Position numbers and translations under genes: made by a program. A stretch of DNA of 64,000 bases from Frankia sp. AgB32. Its GTDB lineage: Bacteria > Actinomycetota > Actinomycetes > Frankiales > Frankiaceae. The notes beneath the pieces were generated by a model that was not told where the DNA came from, did not search any database, and saw only the letters and a list, made by a program, of their open reading frames with translations. The stretch lies in NCBI RefSeq assembly GCF_023243045.1, contig NZ_JALKFX010000003.1, positions 62,228 through 126,227 on the forward strand, in the 5' to 3' direction. Positions 35,632-45,731 of this stretch are shown one piece after another (positions within the stretch are counted from its first letter, which is position 1; every line of letters starts with the position of its first letter).

Positions 35632-35669
35632 CGCGGCCGGTGACCCCCAGGCAGGGGACACCGGCCGCG
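35632..35669 (-). terminator. Hairpin terminator of the resolvase-like operon
   Basis: Perfect 11-bp outer stem, CGCGGCCGGTG (35632-35642) with CACCGGCCGCG (35659-35669), and an inner CCCC/GGGG stem. On the minus strand it starts 6 bases after the stop of the resolvase-like gene. Confidence 0.8.
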
Positions 35670-35675
35670 TTCCGC

Positions 35676-36062
35676 TCAGCCGGTCCGCACGCCCCGCCAC
35701 GCCGGAGCTGTGATCACGTCCGTGACCAGGTCATATCCGATCCGGTCCCCGGTGTCGATCCCGTCCGCCACGGCCAGCAGCCGCACGCCCCGCCGCCGCA
35801 GCAGCGCCAGCACTCGCACCCGATCACTCTCGGTATCCGCCAGCCGGTCGATGCTGTCGACGACGACCACCAGGCCCACGCCCACCGACCCCAGGCGGAC
35901 CAGCGCAGCCGCCCAAGCGCCCGGACCACCGGACCCCTGATGCTCCGTCTGGCCAGCCTCCCAGCCACGCACCCGACACGCTGCCAGGAACACCGCCCGT
36001 TGCGCCGCCCGATCCTCTGTCGTCACATCGTCGCGAACCACGCTCACCGCGTGCACGGCCAT
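35676..36062 (-). CDS. Resolvase-like protein without a visible catalytic serine
   Basis: 128 residues resembling only the catalytic domain of serine recombinases. The later half is clear: VGLVVVVDSIDRLADTESDR, then LLRRRGVRLLAVADGIDTGD, as in resolvases. The N-terminus reads MAVHAVSVVRDDVTTEDRAA; aligned on the Gln after the loop, the usual nucleophile Ser position is Asp or Arg, and no DNA-binding domain follows. It may be a regulator of recombination or a decayed enzyme. Start overlaps the previous stop (TGATG). Confidence 0.7.
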   Translation of the reverse strand: MAVHAVSVVRDDVTTEDRAAQRAVFLAACRVRGWEAGQTEHQGSGGPGAWAAALVRLGSVGVGLVVVVDSIDRLADTESDRVRVLALLRRRGVRLLAVADGIDTGDRIGYDLVTDVITAPAWRGVRTG

Positions 36063-36364
36063 CACAGACCCTGCCCGTCCAGGTCCCCAGACAGCGACCG
36101 CACACTGTCCGACGCCACGAACAGCCCGTACCTCACCAGGTCAAGAACCATCACGCTGTTGGTCGTCATCACCACGTCGACCAGCGCGGCCAGGTCACGA
36201 AACGCCCCCGCCGCCGCCCGCGGGACCAGGTTCTCCCGGTCCCCACCGAGCGGACCGCCTTCCAACTCCGACGCTGCCAACCGCAACGCCTCACACACCG
36301 TGCCGATCAGCCTGTCGAGCGCCTCAGCCGACGCCCGCACCGAACCATCTGCAATGATGGACAT
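36062..36364 (-). CDS. Hypothetical helical protein upstream of the resolvase-like gene
   Basis: 100 residues, predicted helical with a hydrophobic stretch (AALVDVVMTTNSVMVLDLVR) too polar to be a sure membrane helix. Coupled to the resolvase-like gene by TGATG. No family recognised; possibly a partner of that protein. Confidence 0.6.
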   Translation of the reverse strand: MSIIADGSVRASAEALDRLIGTVCEALRLAASELEGGPLGGDRENLVPRAAAGAFRDLAALVDVVMTTNSVMVLDLVRYGLFVASDSVRSLSGDLDGQGL

Positions 36365-36401
36365 AGATTCCGCTCCCGCTTGTCTCGGGTGTTGGGATTC
36401 A

Positions 36402-36437
36402 GGCCCGGAGTTCGGTGTTCGCGCACCGACCCGGGCC
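36402..36437. terminator. Imperfect hairpin with T-run on the plus strand
   Basis: GGCCCGGAGTTCGGTG (36402-36417) pairs imperfectly with CACCGACCCGGGCC (36424-36437) and is followed on the plus strand by GTTTTCTTCT. It has the form of a plus-strand intrinsic terminator, although no plus-strand gene lies directly upstream. It also sits in the leader of the leftward 100-residue gene. Confidence 0.45.
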
Positions 36438-36547
36438 GTTTTCTTCTATGCCCCCATCATCGCAAACTTCCTACACGTTGTTGAAGCAGCACAGATACGC
36501 CGAACGGCCGGTAACCCAGTCGAGGTCACCGGCCGCCCGAGCCACAG

Positions 36548-36748
36548 TCAACGCCCGCTACGCGCCTGACGGATCATGTCTGCCAGGACGACGATGGATC
36601 GAGGGTCGCAGCGCAATAGACACCGTCGAAGTCGCGTCCCGGAAGGTCCCTCAGGGACGTCAAGCAGGATGTAATGCAGTGATTCCTGATAGGAGTTCCA
36701 GGCACCCGCCCCCGGCCGGACTCCACGCGGCACCCATCCCGCCGCCAT
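36548..36748 (-). CDS. Small hypothetical protein, 66 aa
   Basis: Basic small protein (WNSYQESLHYILLDVPEGPS, then a Cys/Arg-rich end). Its start shares TGATG with the stop of the 89-residue gene, which supports it being translated. No family recognised. Confidence 0.5.
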   Translation of the reverse strand: MAAGWVPRGVRPGAGAWNSYQESLHYILLDVPEGPSGTRLRRCLLRCDPRSIVVLADMIRQARSGR

Positions 36749-37017
36749 CAGATGCCACCGAGCGTGGATCCGAGGTCCGGCAGAGCCCGGAACTGTAGAA
36801 CCACCGCAGAGTCCGCCGAGTCCCCCGAATTCACCCGCCGATGATCCACGAAGAGGACCGGCGGAAGGGTCGCCGTCACCTCGACGAGGTCCCGCAGCGA
36901 AGCACCCGGCATCATCGTCAGGTCGTACAGGCCGTCTCCCGAGTGCGTCAGGGTCACGAACGGTCGACCTTCGTAGGGGTCACGCCAGCCACGACCGGAC
37001 GACGGAATACTAGACAC
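36748..37017 (-). CDS. Small hypothetical protein, 89 aa
   Basis: GTG 37017 with AGAGGTG 4 bases upstream. Contains PFVTLTHSGDGLYDLTMMPG and GASLRDLVEVTATLPPVLFV, predicted alternating beta strands and one helix. Small proteins of this pattern occur on actinomycete elements, with unknown role. Divergent from the excisionase-like gene. Confidence 0.6.
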   Translation of the reverse strand: MSSIPSSGRGWRDPYEGRPFVTLTHSGDGLYDLTMMPGASLRDLVEVTATLPPVLFVDHRRVNSGDSADSAVVLQFRALPDLGSTLGGI

Positions 37018-37049
37018 AGGTCACCTCTGTCTACTCAGGTGGTGATCTA

Positions 37050-37093
37050 GGTGTCGGGTGCGTGTTGGCCCACTCACCCGACACCGCCAACAC
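37050..37093. promoter_or_regulatory. Two interlocked inverted repeats between orf89 and xis
   Basis: Arm A GGTGTCGGGTG (37050-37060) pairs with CACCCGACACC (37075-37085), 11 of 11. Arm B GTGTTGGC (37062-37069) pairs with GCCAACAC (37086-37093), 8 of 8. The order A-B-A'-B' means the pairs interlock, giving either alternative hairpins or a pseudoknot in RNA, or overlapping operators in DNA. A TAGTAT box (37136-37141) 6 bases before the xis GTG suggests a leaderless transcript. Confidence 0.75.
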
Positions 37094-37147
37094 CCACAAC
37101 AATAGCGCGTGGCGCTGCAAAGTTGGGGTGAACGCTAGTATTCCACC

Positions 37148-37372
37148 GTGGTTGACGACCCGCTGATCGGCTACGCCGGCATAGCCGAGATGGCCGGCAT
37201 CAAAACGTCGACCTTGCGCAGCTACCGCACCCAGAGACGCCTACCCGAGCCCGACGACGCATCGGTACCCGACCGCCCACGCTGGCGGACCAGCACCATC
37301 ACGGCATGGCTAGCCAGCCGCCCAGGACGCGGAGCACGAACCGACCTCCGCCCGCAGCGACCCCCCGAGTGA
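37148..37372 (+). CDS. xis: Excisionase-like small helix-turn-helix protein
   Basis: 74 residues. MerR/AlpA-type winged helix: IGYAGIAEMAGIKTSTLRSY as helix-turn-helix, RRLPEPDDASVPDRPRW as wing, TSTITAWLASRPGRG as last helix. Proteins like this serve as excisionases or small activators in AICEs. It lies 270 bases inside attR, reading towards it; in a circular element it would read through attP into int. Start GTG 37148, with no ribosome site and a nearby -10-like box. Confidence 0.8.
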   Translation: MVDDPLIGYAGIAEMAGIKTSTLRSYRTQRRLPEPDDASVPDRPRWRTSTITAWLASRPGRGARTDLRPQRPPE

Positions 37373-37619
37373 GCACCGATAGGGGGACGGCCCGAGATCA
37401 TGCGACGCGGCCCAAGATGTTCGGCGCGCTTCGCGAAACACCTGCACGCCAATGCCGCCCCCGCCGATCGGCAAGCCTGCCCGTCACGCCGCCGATGAGG
37501 TGAACGCGACGGCGTTCTCGCCGGGCGGGCACATCAGCGTACCGACGTCAGAAGTGATCTATGTCACTCGAAATCGTGAATGTGCAGGTCAGAGGCATGT
37601 AGATCTGTCCGATGGAAAG

Positions 37620-37650
37620 CTACTTCGCGATCCTTCTGCACGGCAACGAA
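37620..37650. other. attR: attR junction
   Basis: Right boundary. Positions 37620-37637 (CTACTTCGCGATCCTTCT) are the left half-arm of attP; ACGG at 37640-37643 is shared with attL, and chromosomal LysR DNA continues from there. Joining this end to 20536 gives an attP of 18-bp arms (16 of 18 symmetrical) around GCACGG, whose centre is the AC dinucleotide. Confidence 0.9.
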
Positions 37651-37674
37651 GTACTCCAACTGGCGCAGCTCCAT
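37640..37674 (-). pseudogene. LysR-family regulator, 5' part (first 12 codons)
   Basis: From ATG 37674 leftward this encodes MELRQLEYFVAV, the standard N-terminus of LysR proteins, then runs into element DNA (QKDREVAFHR). Joined at ACGG to the piece ending at 20535 it gives ...EYFVAVAEEANFTRAAQ, an uninterrupted LysR helix-turn-helix. The native promoter remains here, divergent from the SnoaL-like gene, so any transcript now enters the element. Confidence 0.92.
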
Positions 37675-37780
37675 AACTGATGATTCTAGATAGTAGAAGA
37701 ACCATCTGTTGGACTTCTCATTGCCCGGACGACAGGCTGGATCACAGCCAGAAGGACACGATCCGCAGGAGGGATTCGTC

Positions 37781-38146
37781 ATGGCCGGCACCATCATCGC
37801 CCGCACCCCCGAGGACCTCACCCGGCTGTTCGTGGAGCGTGCCAACGCCGGGGACGCCGCCGGAATCGCCGCCCTCTACGAGCAGGACGCGGTGATGGCC
37901 TACCCGCCGGGCAGCCGGACGGCGGGGCGGGCGGCCATCCGCGAGCTATGGGAGTCCGTCCTCGCCCACGCGCCGCATTTCGAGCCCGAGGAGCCGCTGC
38001 CGACGCTGGTCAGCGGCGACCTCGCGCTGACGTCCACCGCGCCGAAGGACGGCGCCGGCGCCCGCGCCCAGGTCGTTCGCCGCCAGCCCGACGGCTCCTG
38101 GCTGCGGCTGCTGGACCAGCCCGAGTTCACCCCGACCGGCGAGTGA
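37781..38146 (+). CDS. SnoaL-like (NTF2-fold) protein
   Basis: 121 residues with the cone-shaped NTF2 fold seen in SnoaL/DUF4440 proteins: TPEDLTRLFVERANAGDAAG, IAALYEQDAVMAYPPG, GRAAIRELWESVLAH and a closing RRQPDGSWLRLLDQPEF. Start ATG 37781 with AGGAGGG 7 bases upstream. It was the divergent neighbour of the intact LysR gene, the usual position of a LysR target. Enzymatic role unknown. Confidence 0.85.
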   Translation: MAGTIIARTPEDLTRLFVERANAGDAAGIAALYEQDAVMAYPPGSRTAGRAAIRELWESVLAHAPHFEPEEPLPTLVSGDLALTSTAPKDGAGARAQVVRRQPDGSWLRLLDQPEFTPTGE

Positions 38147-38168
38147 CCTGGACCAGCGCCAGTGAGGA

Positions 38169-38483
38169 TCAGCTGCCGCGGTAGGTCGAATACCCGAACG
38201 GCGCGAGCAACAACGGGACGTGGTGGTGCTCGGCCGGATCGGTGACCACGAAGGCGATGGTCACCTCGGGGAAGAACGCCGAGCGCCCGCTGGTGTCGAA
38301 GACCAGCCGCCATGGGCCGGGCGCGATGAGCGGCAGGCCCGCGATCCGGCCGTCACCGTCGGTGATGCCCTCGGTGACCACGGTCCAGCTGGCCCGTCCG
38401 GGCTCCCCGCGTTCCAGCCGAACGGGTATTCCGGCCGCCGGCCGACCTGCTGCGGTGTCCAGGACGTGGGTGGACAGGCCCAT
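38169..38483 (-). CDS. uraH: 5-hydroxyisourate hydrolase (transthyretin-like)
   Basis: 104 residues. Converts 5-hydroxyisourate, the urate oxidase product, to OHCU. Diagnostic features: N-terminal LSTHVLDTAAGRPAAGIPV with the active-site His, the Arg in WRLVFDTS, HHHVPLLLAPFGYSTYRGS with the C-terminal YRGS signature. It is the last gene of the leftward purine operon, 72 bases after the fused allantoicase/decarboxylase gene. Confidence 0.96.
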   Translation of the reverse strand: MGLSTHVLDTAAGRPAAGIPVRLERGEPGRASWTVVTEGITDGDGRIAGLPLIAPGPWRLVFDTSGRSAFFPEVTIAFVVTDPAEHHHVPLLLAPFGYSTYRGS

Positions 38484-38555
38484 GCGCGTGCCTCCTGATG
38501 CCTGGCCCGATCGGAGGGTGCACCGCCCCGGGCGGGCGGTGCACCCGGAGGTCGG

Positions 38556-40106
38556 CTACGCGCCGGTGATCAGATGGCGGATCCGCAGGGCGGTGATCTC
38601 CGCCTGCTGGCCGGCGGCGACCCGAAGTTCCTCGGCCGGGTCGTTGGCCAGCCGCTGCTGGAGCAGGCCGAGCATCTCCTCGGCGCTGCGACCGGCGGCG
38701 CGGACCAGGAAGATGTAGCCGAACCGCTCCTCGTACTCCTCGTTCCCGGCGGCGAAGGCGCGTCGGATCTCCTCGGGGGCCTCGTCCATCGCCGCCTGCT
38801 CCCGTCGGGGGGCGTCGAGGGAGACGATCGAGGCCCGGGCGGTGGTCGGCGGTGCGGGGGTCCGGACGGGCCGTTCCCCGATGCGGGGGTGCGCGGTGAA
38901 CGCCTCCAGCCAGGCGGCCTCCGTCAGCGCCCACCATTCCTGCTCGGCGGCCGGCAGCAGCCCCGCGAGAGTGCCGAACGGGCGACGGGCCACCACCGCC
39001 TGGGCCCAGTCCTCCGAGCCGCAGCAGGCCAGCAGCTCCTCGACGGCAGCATCCGGTGACAGCGCGTCGAACCAGCGGATCGCCAGCGCCTCCCGACCTG
39101 GCAACGTGGGCGCGCCGGTGATGCGCAGCCGGGCGAGGCCGCCGTCCGGGATGGCGTCGACCCGCACATGGGTCGCCTGGACCGGCTCCTCGAGGTCGAA
39201 CAGGTGCCGGGTGTTGGGCTGCACCCGGGTGCGCGGGAGCACCGGGAACCAGTCGGCGATGGTGCCGACGTCGTCGGGGTCAAGCAGGTCCGGGCAGTCG
39301 GCCGCCCACAGCTCGACGGCACGCGGGGCGTTGCCGCGGAAGTGGCGGGTGTCGACCTCGGCCCGCACGATCAGGCCCTGGGTGGCCAGCCGGACCACCG
39401 CCCAGTCGTGCCCGGTGCCACGCCGGCGGCGGGTCTCCCAGCCCTCCCCCATCGCCCGCGCCTCACCGGAGGCGTTGAGGTTGTGCCGGTCGCCGTAATG
39501 CATGTCGCTCGCGGCGACCGCCACACCGCCCAGATAGGCGGCGGCGAGATCGGAGGTGACCCGGTCGAGCAGGCGGGGGTCCGGCACGACCGTGCCATGC
39601 ACCCGCAGCCGGGCCACCCCACCATCCGGGTGGATGGTCAGGCGCAGGTGGGTGATGTGGCTGCGGCCCGACTCGGCGACCGGCAGCACGTTCACCGTGT
39701 CGGCCTCGATCAGGGTGCGCGGCACCAGCTCCACCCAGGCAACGGCGGGGTCGGCGACCTCCGCGGCGGACGGGTAGCCGGCGAGGGTCGCCCCATGGAT
39801 CTCGACGGCCTCGGGGGCGTTGCCGGTGAAGTGGGTGGTGTCGACGGTGATCGCCCGCGCGATACCGGGGGCACCGAGGCGGACGATGGCCCAGTCGGCG
39901 CCGGGCAGGTCCCGGCGGCGCCGGGTCTCCCAGCCATCGGTCCACTGGCCCCGTTCGGTGAACACGCCCGGGCGGACCACCGGCGGCTCGGGCAGCAGCA
40001 TCCGCTCCGCGAACGCGAAGAACTCGTCGTTGACGGCTACCACCGTGCCGCCGAAACGGGCCGCTGCCAGGTCGACCAGATTGGTCAGATCGGGCTCGTC
40101 ACTCAT
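38556..40106 (-). CDS. Fused allantoicase and OHCU decarboxylase
   Basis: 516 residues. Residues 1-330 form allantoicase (allantoate to ureidoglycolate and urea), with its two related halves, each carrying WETRRRR followed by DWAIVRLGAPG or DWAVVRLATQG and a HFxGNAP motif. Residues 345-516 are OHCU decarboxylase (to S-allantoin): HPRIGERP with the catalytic His, NEEYEERFGYIFLVRAAGRS and the final ALRIRHLI. The two enzymes act at separated steps, so the fusion is not for direct channelling. Start ATG 40106 after GAGAGGA. Confidence 0.95.
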   Translation of the reverse strand: MSDEPDLTNLVDLAAARFGGTVVAVNDEFFAFAERMLLPEPPVVRPGVFTERGQWTDGWETRRRRDLPGADWAIVRLGAPGIARAITVDTTHFTGNAPEAVEIHGATLAGYPSAAEVADPAVAWVELVPRTLIEADTVNVLPVAESGRSHITHLRLTIHPDGGVARLRVHGTVVPDPRLLDRVTSDLAAAYLGGVAVAASDMHYGDRHNLNASGEARAMGEGWETRRRRGTGHDWAVVRLATQGLIVRAEVDTRHFRGNAPRAVELWAADCPDLLDPDDVGTIADWFPVLPRTRVQPNTRHLFDLEEPVQATHVRVDAIPDGGLARLRITGAPTLPGREALAIRWFDALSPDAAVEELLACCGSEDWAQAVVARRPFGTLAGLLPAAEQEWWALTEAAWLEAFTAHPRIGERPVRTPAPPTTARASIVSLDAPRREQAAMDEAPEEIRRAFAAGNEEYEERFGYIFLVRAAGRSAEEMLGLLQQRLANDPAEELRVAAGQQAEITALRIRHLITGA

Positions 40107-40185
40107 CAGGTTCCTCTCTCGGGTCGACCAGCACGGTATGGCCCGCCGGGGCCGGGCGATGGCCCGGCCGGGCGGTGGGGGCTCA

Positions 40186-41570
40186 TCACCGTTCCAGCAG
40201 ACGTCCCCGGGGCGGACGGTCGCCGTCGGCGCGTACCCCCCGCAGATAGGTCGCCAGGACCACACCGTCCAGGCTGCGTCCAGCGTAGGGCGTAAGGGGG
40301 TGACGGTGACGCAGCATGGCGGGCCTCACCAGGAAAGACGCGTCCGGATCGAACACCACCAGATCGGCGTCGGCACCCACCTCCAGGCGGCCCTTGCGGC
40401 GCAGTCCGGCCAGCTGGGCCGGACCGGCGCACATCCAACCGACCAGGTCGGCAAGGCTGTGGCCGCGCGCGCGGGCCTGGGTCCACACCGCGGGTAGCCC
40501 GATCTGCACAGACGCGATGCCACCCCACGCGGCGGCGAAGTCGCCGGTGTCGATCTGCTTGACCTCCGGGGTGGAGGGCGAGTGGTCACTGACGACACCG
40601 GCGAACAGGCCCTCGCCCAGCGCGTCCCACAACCGGTCCAGGTTCGACCTGCCCCGGATGGGCGGGGCGCACTTGAACACGGTGGCCCCGTCCGGAACCT
40701 CCTCCGCGGTGAAGGTCAGGTAGTGCGGACAGGTCTCCGCGGAGAACGCCAGGCCCTCGTCGCGGGCGGTGACGATGTCGTCGAGGGCCTCCACGGCCGA
40801 AAGGTGCAGGACGTGCAGGCGGGCGCCGGTCGCCGCGGACAGCGCCACCAGTCCCGCGACCGCGTCCTGCTCCGCCGCCGGGGGCCGGGACGCCAGCCAG
40901 CTCGCGAATGCCCGCCCGAGGACCGGCGGGGCCGTCTCCAGCACCGCCGGGGATTCGGCGTGCACGACCGTGAGGGCGCCCATCCGGGCGGTGTGCCGGG
41001 TGGCGGCGGCCAGCACGTCCATGGAGACGTGGGGGAACTCCTCCACCCCCGACGGGGCCAGGAACGCCTTGAACCCGAACACCCCGGCGTCGTGCAGGGC
41101 AGCCAGATCATCGAGGCTGCGGGCGTCCGCGCCGATGATGCCGCCCCAGAAACCGACGTCGACGGCGATCTGCCCGGCGGCCACCGCCCGTTTGGCCTCG
41201 AGTGCCGCGAGGGAGGTCGTCGGCGGGATCGCGTTCAGCGGCATATCGATGATCGTGGTGACGCCGCCGGCCGCCGCGGCCCGGGTGGCGGTGGCGAACC
41301 CCTCCCACTCGGTGCGGCCCGGCTCGTTGACGTGCACATGGCTGTCGACGACGCCGGGCAGCAGCGCCAGCCCACCCAGGTCGGTGACCTCGACGCCCGC
41401 GGGAACGTCGGCTGGCTCGGTGATCGCGGCGATCCGGCCGTCCGCGACGTGCACCGCCGCCGGTCGCTCGCCACCCGGCAGGACCACCCGCCGGGAGCGC
41501 AGCACCCGCGGTCGCTCGGGCAGCGGGTCGGCCGGTCGGCCGCCCGGTTGCCCGGACGTGGAAAGGTCGC

Positions 41571-41574
<4 letters not shown>
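40186..41574 (-). CDS. allB: Allantoinase
   Basis: 462-residue cyclic amidohydrolase that opens allantoin to allantoate. Zinc site: DSHVHVNEPGRTEWEGF (HxH), carboxylated Lys in FGFKAFLAPSGVEEFP, His in TVVHAESP and LHVLHLS, Asp in VVSDHSPS. Also SAETCPHYL and FKCAPPIR, typical of bacterial allantoinases. Coupled to the xanthine dehydrogenase large subunit gene by a 4-base overlap; 79 bases before the fused allantoicase gene. Confidence 0.96.
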
Positions 41575-43919
<2,345 letters not shown>

Positions 43920-43922
43920 TCG

Positions 43923-44447
43923 TCACCCCCCGTCCGGACGAGCGCGGGACTCCTCCAGCGAGGGGAGGATGCCCCGTTCGCGCTGGACGGCCCGGATGGC
44001 GGCGAGGATGCGTCCGTAGCCGGTGCATCGGCAGATGTTCCCGGCCAGCGCCTCGCGGATCTCCTCGTCGTCCGCGTCCGGCCGGCGGGTGAGCAGGTCA
44101 GTCACCGCGACGACGAATCCGGGGGTGCAGAAGCCGCACTGCACGGCGCCCTCGGCGAGGAACATCGCCCGCACCGCGCGGGCGAGCCCCACCGCGCCGA
44201 GCCCCGCGACGGTGACCACCCTGGCACCGTCGGCGTCGGCGGCGAGCACCGTGCATGACGCGGCCAGCCGGCCGTCGAGCAGCACCGAGCAGGCCCCGCA
44301 CCTGCCCTGCTCGCAGGCGTCCTTCACCGACGTGACCCCGAGGGTGTCCCGCAGCACGCTGAGCAGCGAGTCGCCAAGCTCCGCGCCGACCACCGCCCGC
44401 GGAAAGCCATCGACGTACAGCTGGTAGCTCTCACCGGCGGCCGTCAT
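43923..44447 (-). CDS. Xanthine dehydrogenase, [2Fe-2S] subunit
   Basis: 174 residues carrying two iron-sulfur clusters that pass electrons from molybdenum to FAD. The N-terminal plant-ferredoxin-type cluster is in KDACEQGRCGACSVLLDG with the fourth Cys at ASCTVL; the second uses QCGFCTPGF and GNICRCTGYG. Start ATG 44447 overlaps the FAD subunit stop. Confidence 0.96.
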   Translation of the reverse strand: MTAAGESYQLYVDGFPRAVVGAELGDSLLSVLRDTLGVTSVKDACEQGRCGACSVLLDGRLAASCTVLAADADGARVVTVAGLGAVGLARAVRAMFLAEGAVQCGFCTPGFVVAVTDLLTRRPDADDEEIREALAGNICRCTGYGRILAAIRAVQRERGILPSLEESRARPDGG

Positions 44448-45439
44448 GACCCGCCACCCCGGCCAGCGGCTCCGGGCCCGGCAGTCGGGTCCGACGGCCG
44501 GGCGGTGCCCGGTTGGGCGTCGGTGGCTAGTTCGGTGGTGGTGGCTGGTTGGGTGGCGCGGGTCGCCTGCGGGTGCAGGCAGCGGGCAAGGGCCCGGCTG
44601 GCGAGCACACCCGCCGCGTGGCAGCGATAGTCCGCGGACTCGCCCGGCCCGACCGGCAGCACCGGACTGATTCCGGCGACCGCCTCGACAACCAGGTCGC
44701 CGAAACGCCGGGCGGCCTGCACGGGGATCGTTCCGGTGGTCCAGTCGACCTCGTCGACCGCGAAGCTCTCCGCCCCACCCATCCGGGCGGGCAGGCGCCC
44801 CACTCCGCCTATCGCGCAGGCGACGCGGTGGCGCACCCGATCCACCACCACGGCACAGGACACGATGGCAGGGTAGGCCGCCTGCCGGCCACCAATCTTG
44901 ACGTGGACCTGGGGACCCCCCGGCCGGGCCAGTCGCACCGCGGTGACGAGACCGTCCGCCTCGACGCCCTCGGCGAGGAACTGCCCCAGCGGCCGCCACC
45001 GCGTGCCGCGCGGTGACGCGGTCAGCACCTCGGCGTCGGCCGCGGTCAGGTAGGTCAGCAGGTCACCGGCCGGCCGCACGGAGCCCAGGGCGCCGCCGAC
45101 CGTGCCGGTATTGCGGATCTGCACCGACCCGACGACCCGGGCGGCACGGGCCAGCCCGGGCGACAGCGACCACCCCACCAGGTCCGCATAGGTCACCCCC
45201 GCGCCGATGGTCAGGCTGTCGGCGCCGGCGCCGCGTACGCGCAGCTCGAGTACCCGGCGCAGCGCCACGACCGCGTCCGCGACCCGCTCGCCGGACCGCA
45301 GCGCGGGCACCAGGTCCGTCCCACCGGACAGCAGGGCGACCGCGGCACCGGACTCGTGCGCCGCAGCCAGCATCTCCACCGCCTCACCGACACTGCGCGG
45401 CCGGAACATTCTCGAAGCGGCGCCCCCGGCCGCCGTCAC
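44444..45439 (-). CDS. Xanthine dehydrogenase, FAD-binding subunit
   Basis: 331 residues of the CO dehydrogenase flavoprotein/vanillyl-alcohol oxidase fold. FAD contacts: LLSGGTDLVPALRSGE and RNTGTVGGALGSVRPAGD. The usual NASPAAD block reads GSVRPAGD. A Thr/Ala/Pro-rich tail of about 40 residues is extra. First gene of the leftward purine operon (this gene through uraH, six genes); the likely promoter is in the 292-base gap it shares with the Rieske gene. Confidence 0.93.
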   Translation of the reverse strand: MTAAGGAASRMFRPRSVGEAVEMLAAAHESGAAVALLSGGTDLVPALRSGERVADAVVALRRVLELRVRGAGADSLTIGAGVTYADLVGWSLSPGLARAARVVGSVQIRNTGTVGGALGSVRPAGDLLTYLTAADAEVLTASPRGTRWRPLGQFLAEGVEADGLVTAVRLARPGGPQVHVKIGGRQAAYPAIVSCAVVVDRVRHRVACAIGGVGRLPARMGGAESFAVDEVDWTTGTIPVQAARRFGDLVVEAVAGISPVLPVGPGESADYRCHAAGVLASRALARCLHPQATRATQPATTTELATDAQPGTARPSDPTAGPGAAGRGGGS

Positions 45440-45662
45440 CTGGCGCCGCCCGCGGGCCGGCGGCGGACGGACGAATGCTGCATGGCAACCGACCCTAGAG
45501 GCGGAAAGTTACGTTGATGTTCGATGAGACCGACGCTGCCTGGCCCGCCCGGCCGAGTCGGCTCGGGCCGCGGCGGAGCATCCGTCGCGGCGGCCCGGTC
45601 ACCGCCCGACAATAGGTTGTCCCGCCCGCCCGCCCGCCCCGCGGCGCCGGCGCCCGGTGCGC

Positions 45663-45709
45663 CGGCCGGCGACGGGCGTCCGGCCGGCGACGGGCGTCCG
45701 GCCGGCGAC
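45663..45709. repeat. 18-bp tandem repeat in the xdh/Rieske divergent region
   Basis: Unit CGGCCGGCGACGGGCGTC, 2.6 copies at 45663-45680, 45681-45698 and 45699-45709. It lies 22 bases before the Rieske gene start, within the 292-base non-coding divergent region. The repeat could vary in number and alter leader spacing. Confidence 0.85.
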
Positions 45710-45731
45710 CGAACACGAGGTGACCAGAGGT

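Larger units (their letters stand above)
20536..37641. mobile_element. 17.1-kb integrative and conjugative element (AICE) in a LysR gene
   Basis: Bounded by attL and attR, which split one LysR gene. It contains a serine integrase at the left edge, RepSA-type rolling-circle initiator, FtsK-like DNA translocase and small membrane proteins (the AICE core), then accessory genes: HTH-like protein plus WD40 kinase, radical SAM/methyltransferase cassette, XRE-TPR regulator and a small excisionase-like gene by attR. AICEs usually carry a tyrosine integrase and sit in tRNA genes, so the serine integrase and protein-gene target are less common. The 250 bases 37373-37619 inside attR hold no convincing gene. 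Confidence 0.93.

Noticed and set aside
37452..37676. 74-codon plus-strand frame at the right end of the element
   Set aside because: It crosses attR into the LysR fragment, has no ribosome site and no protein-like composition.
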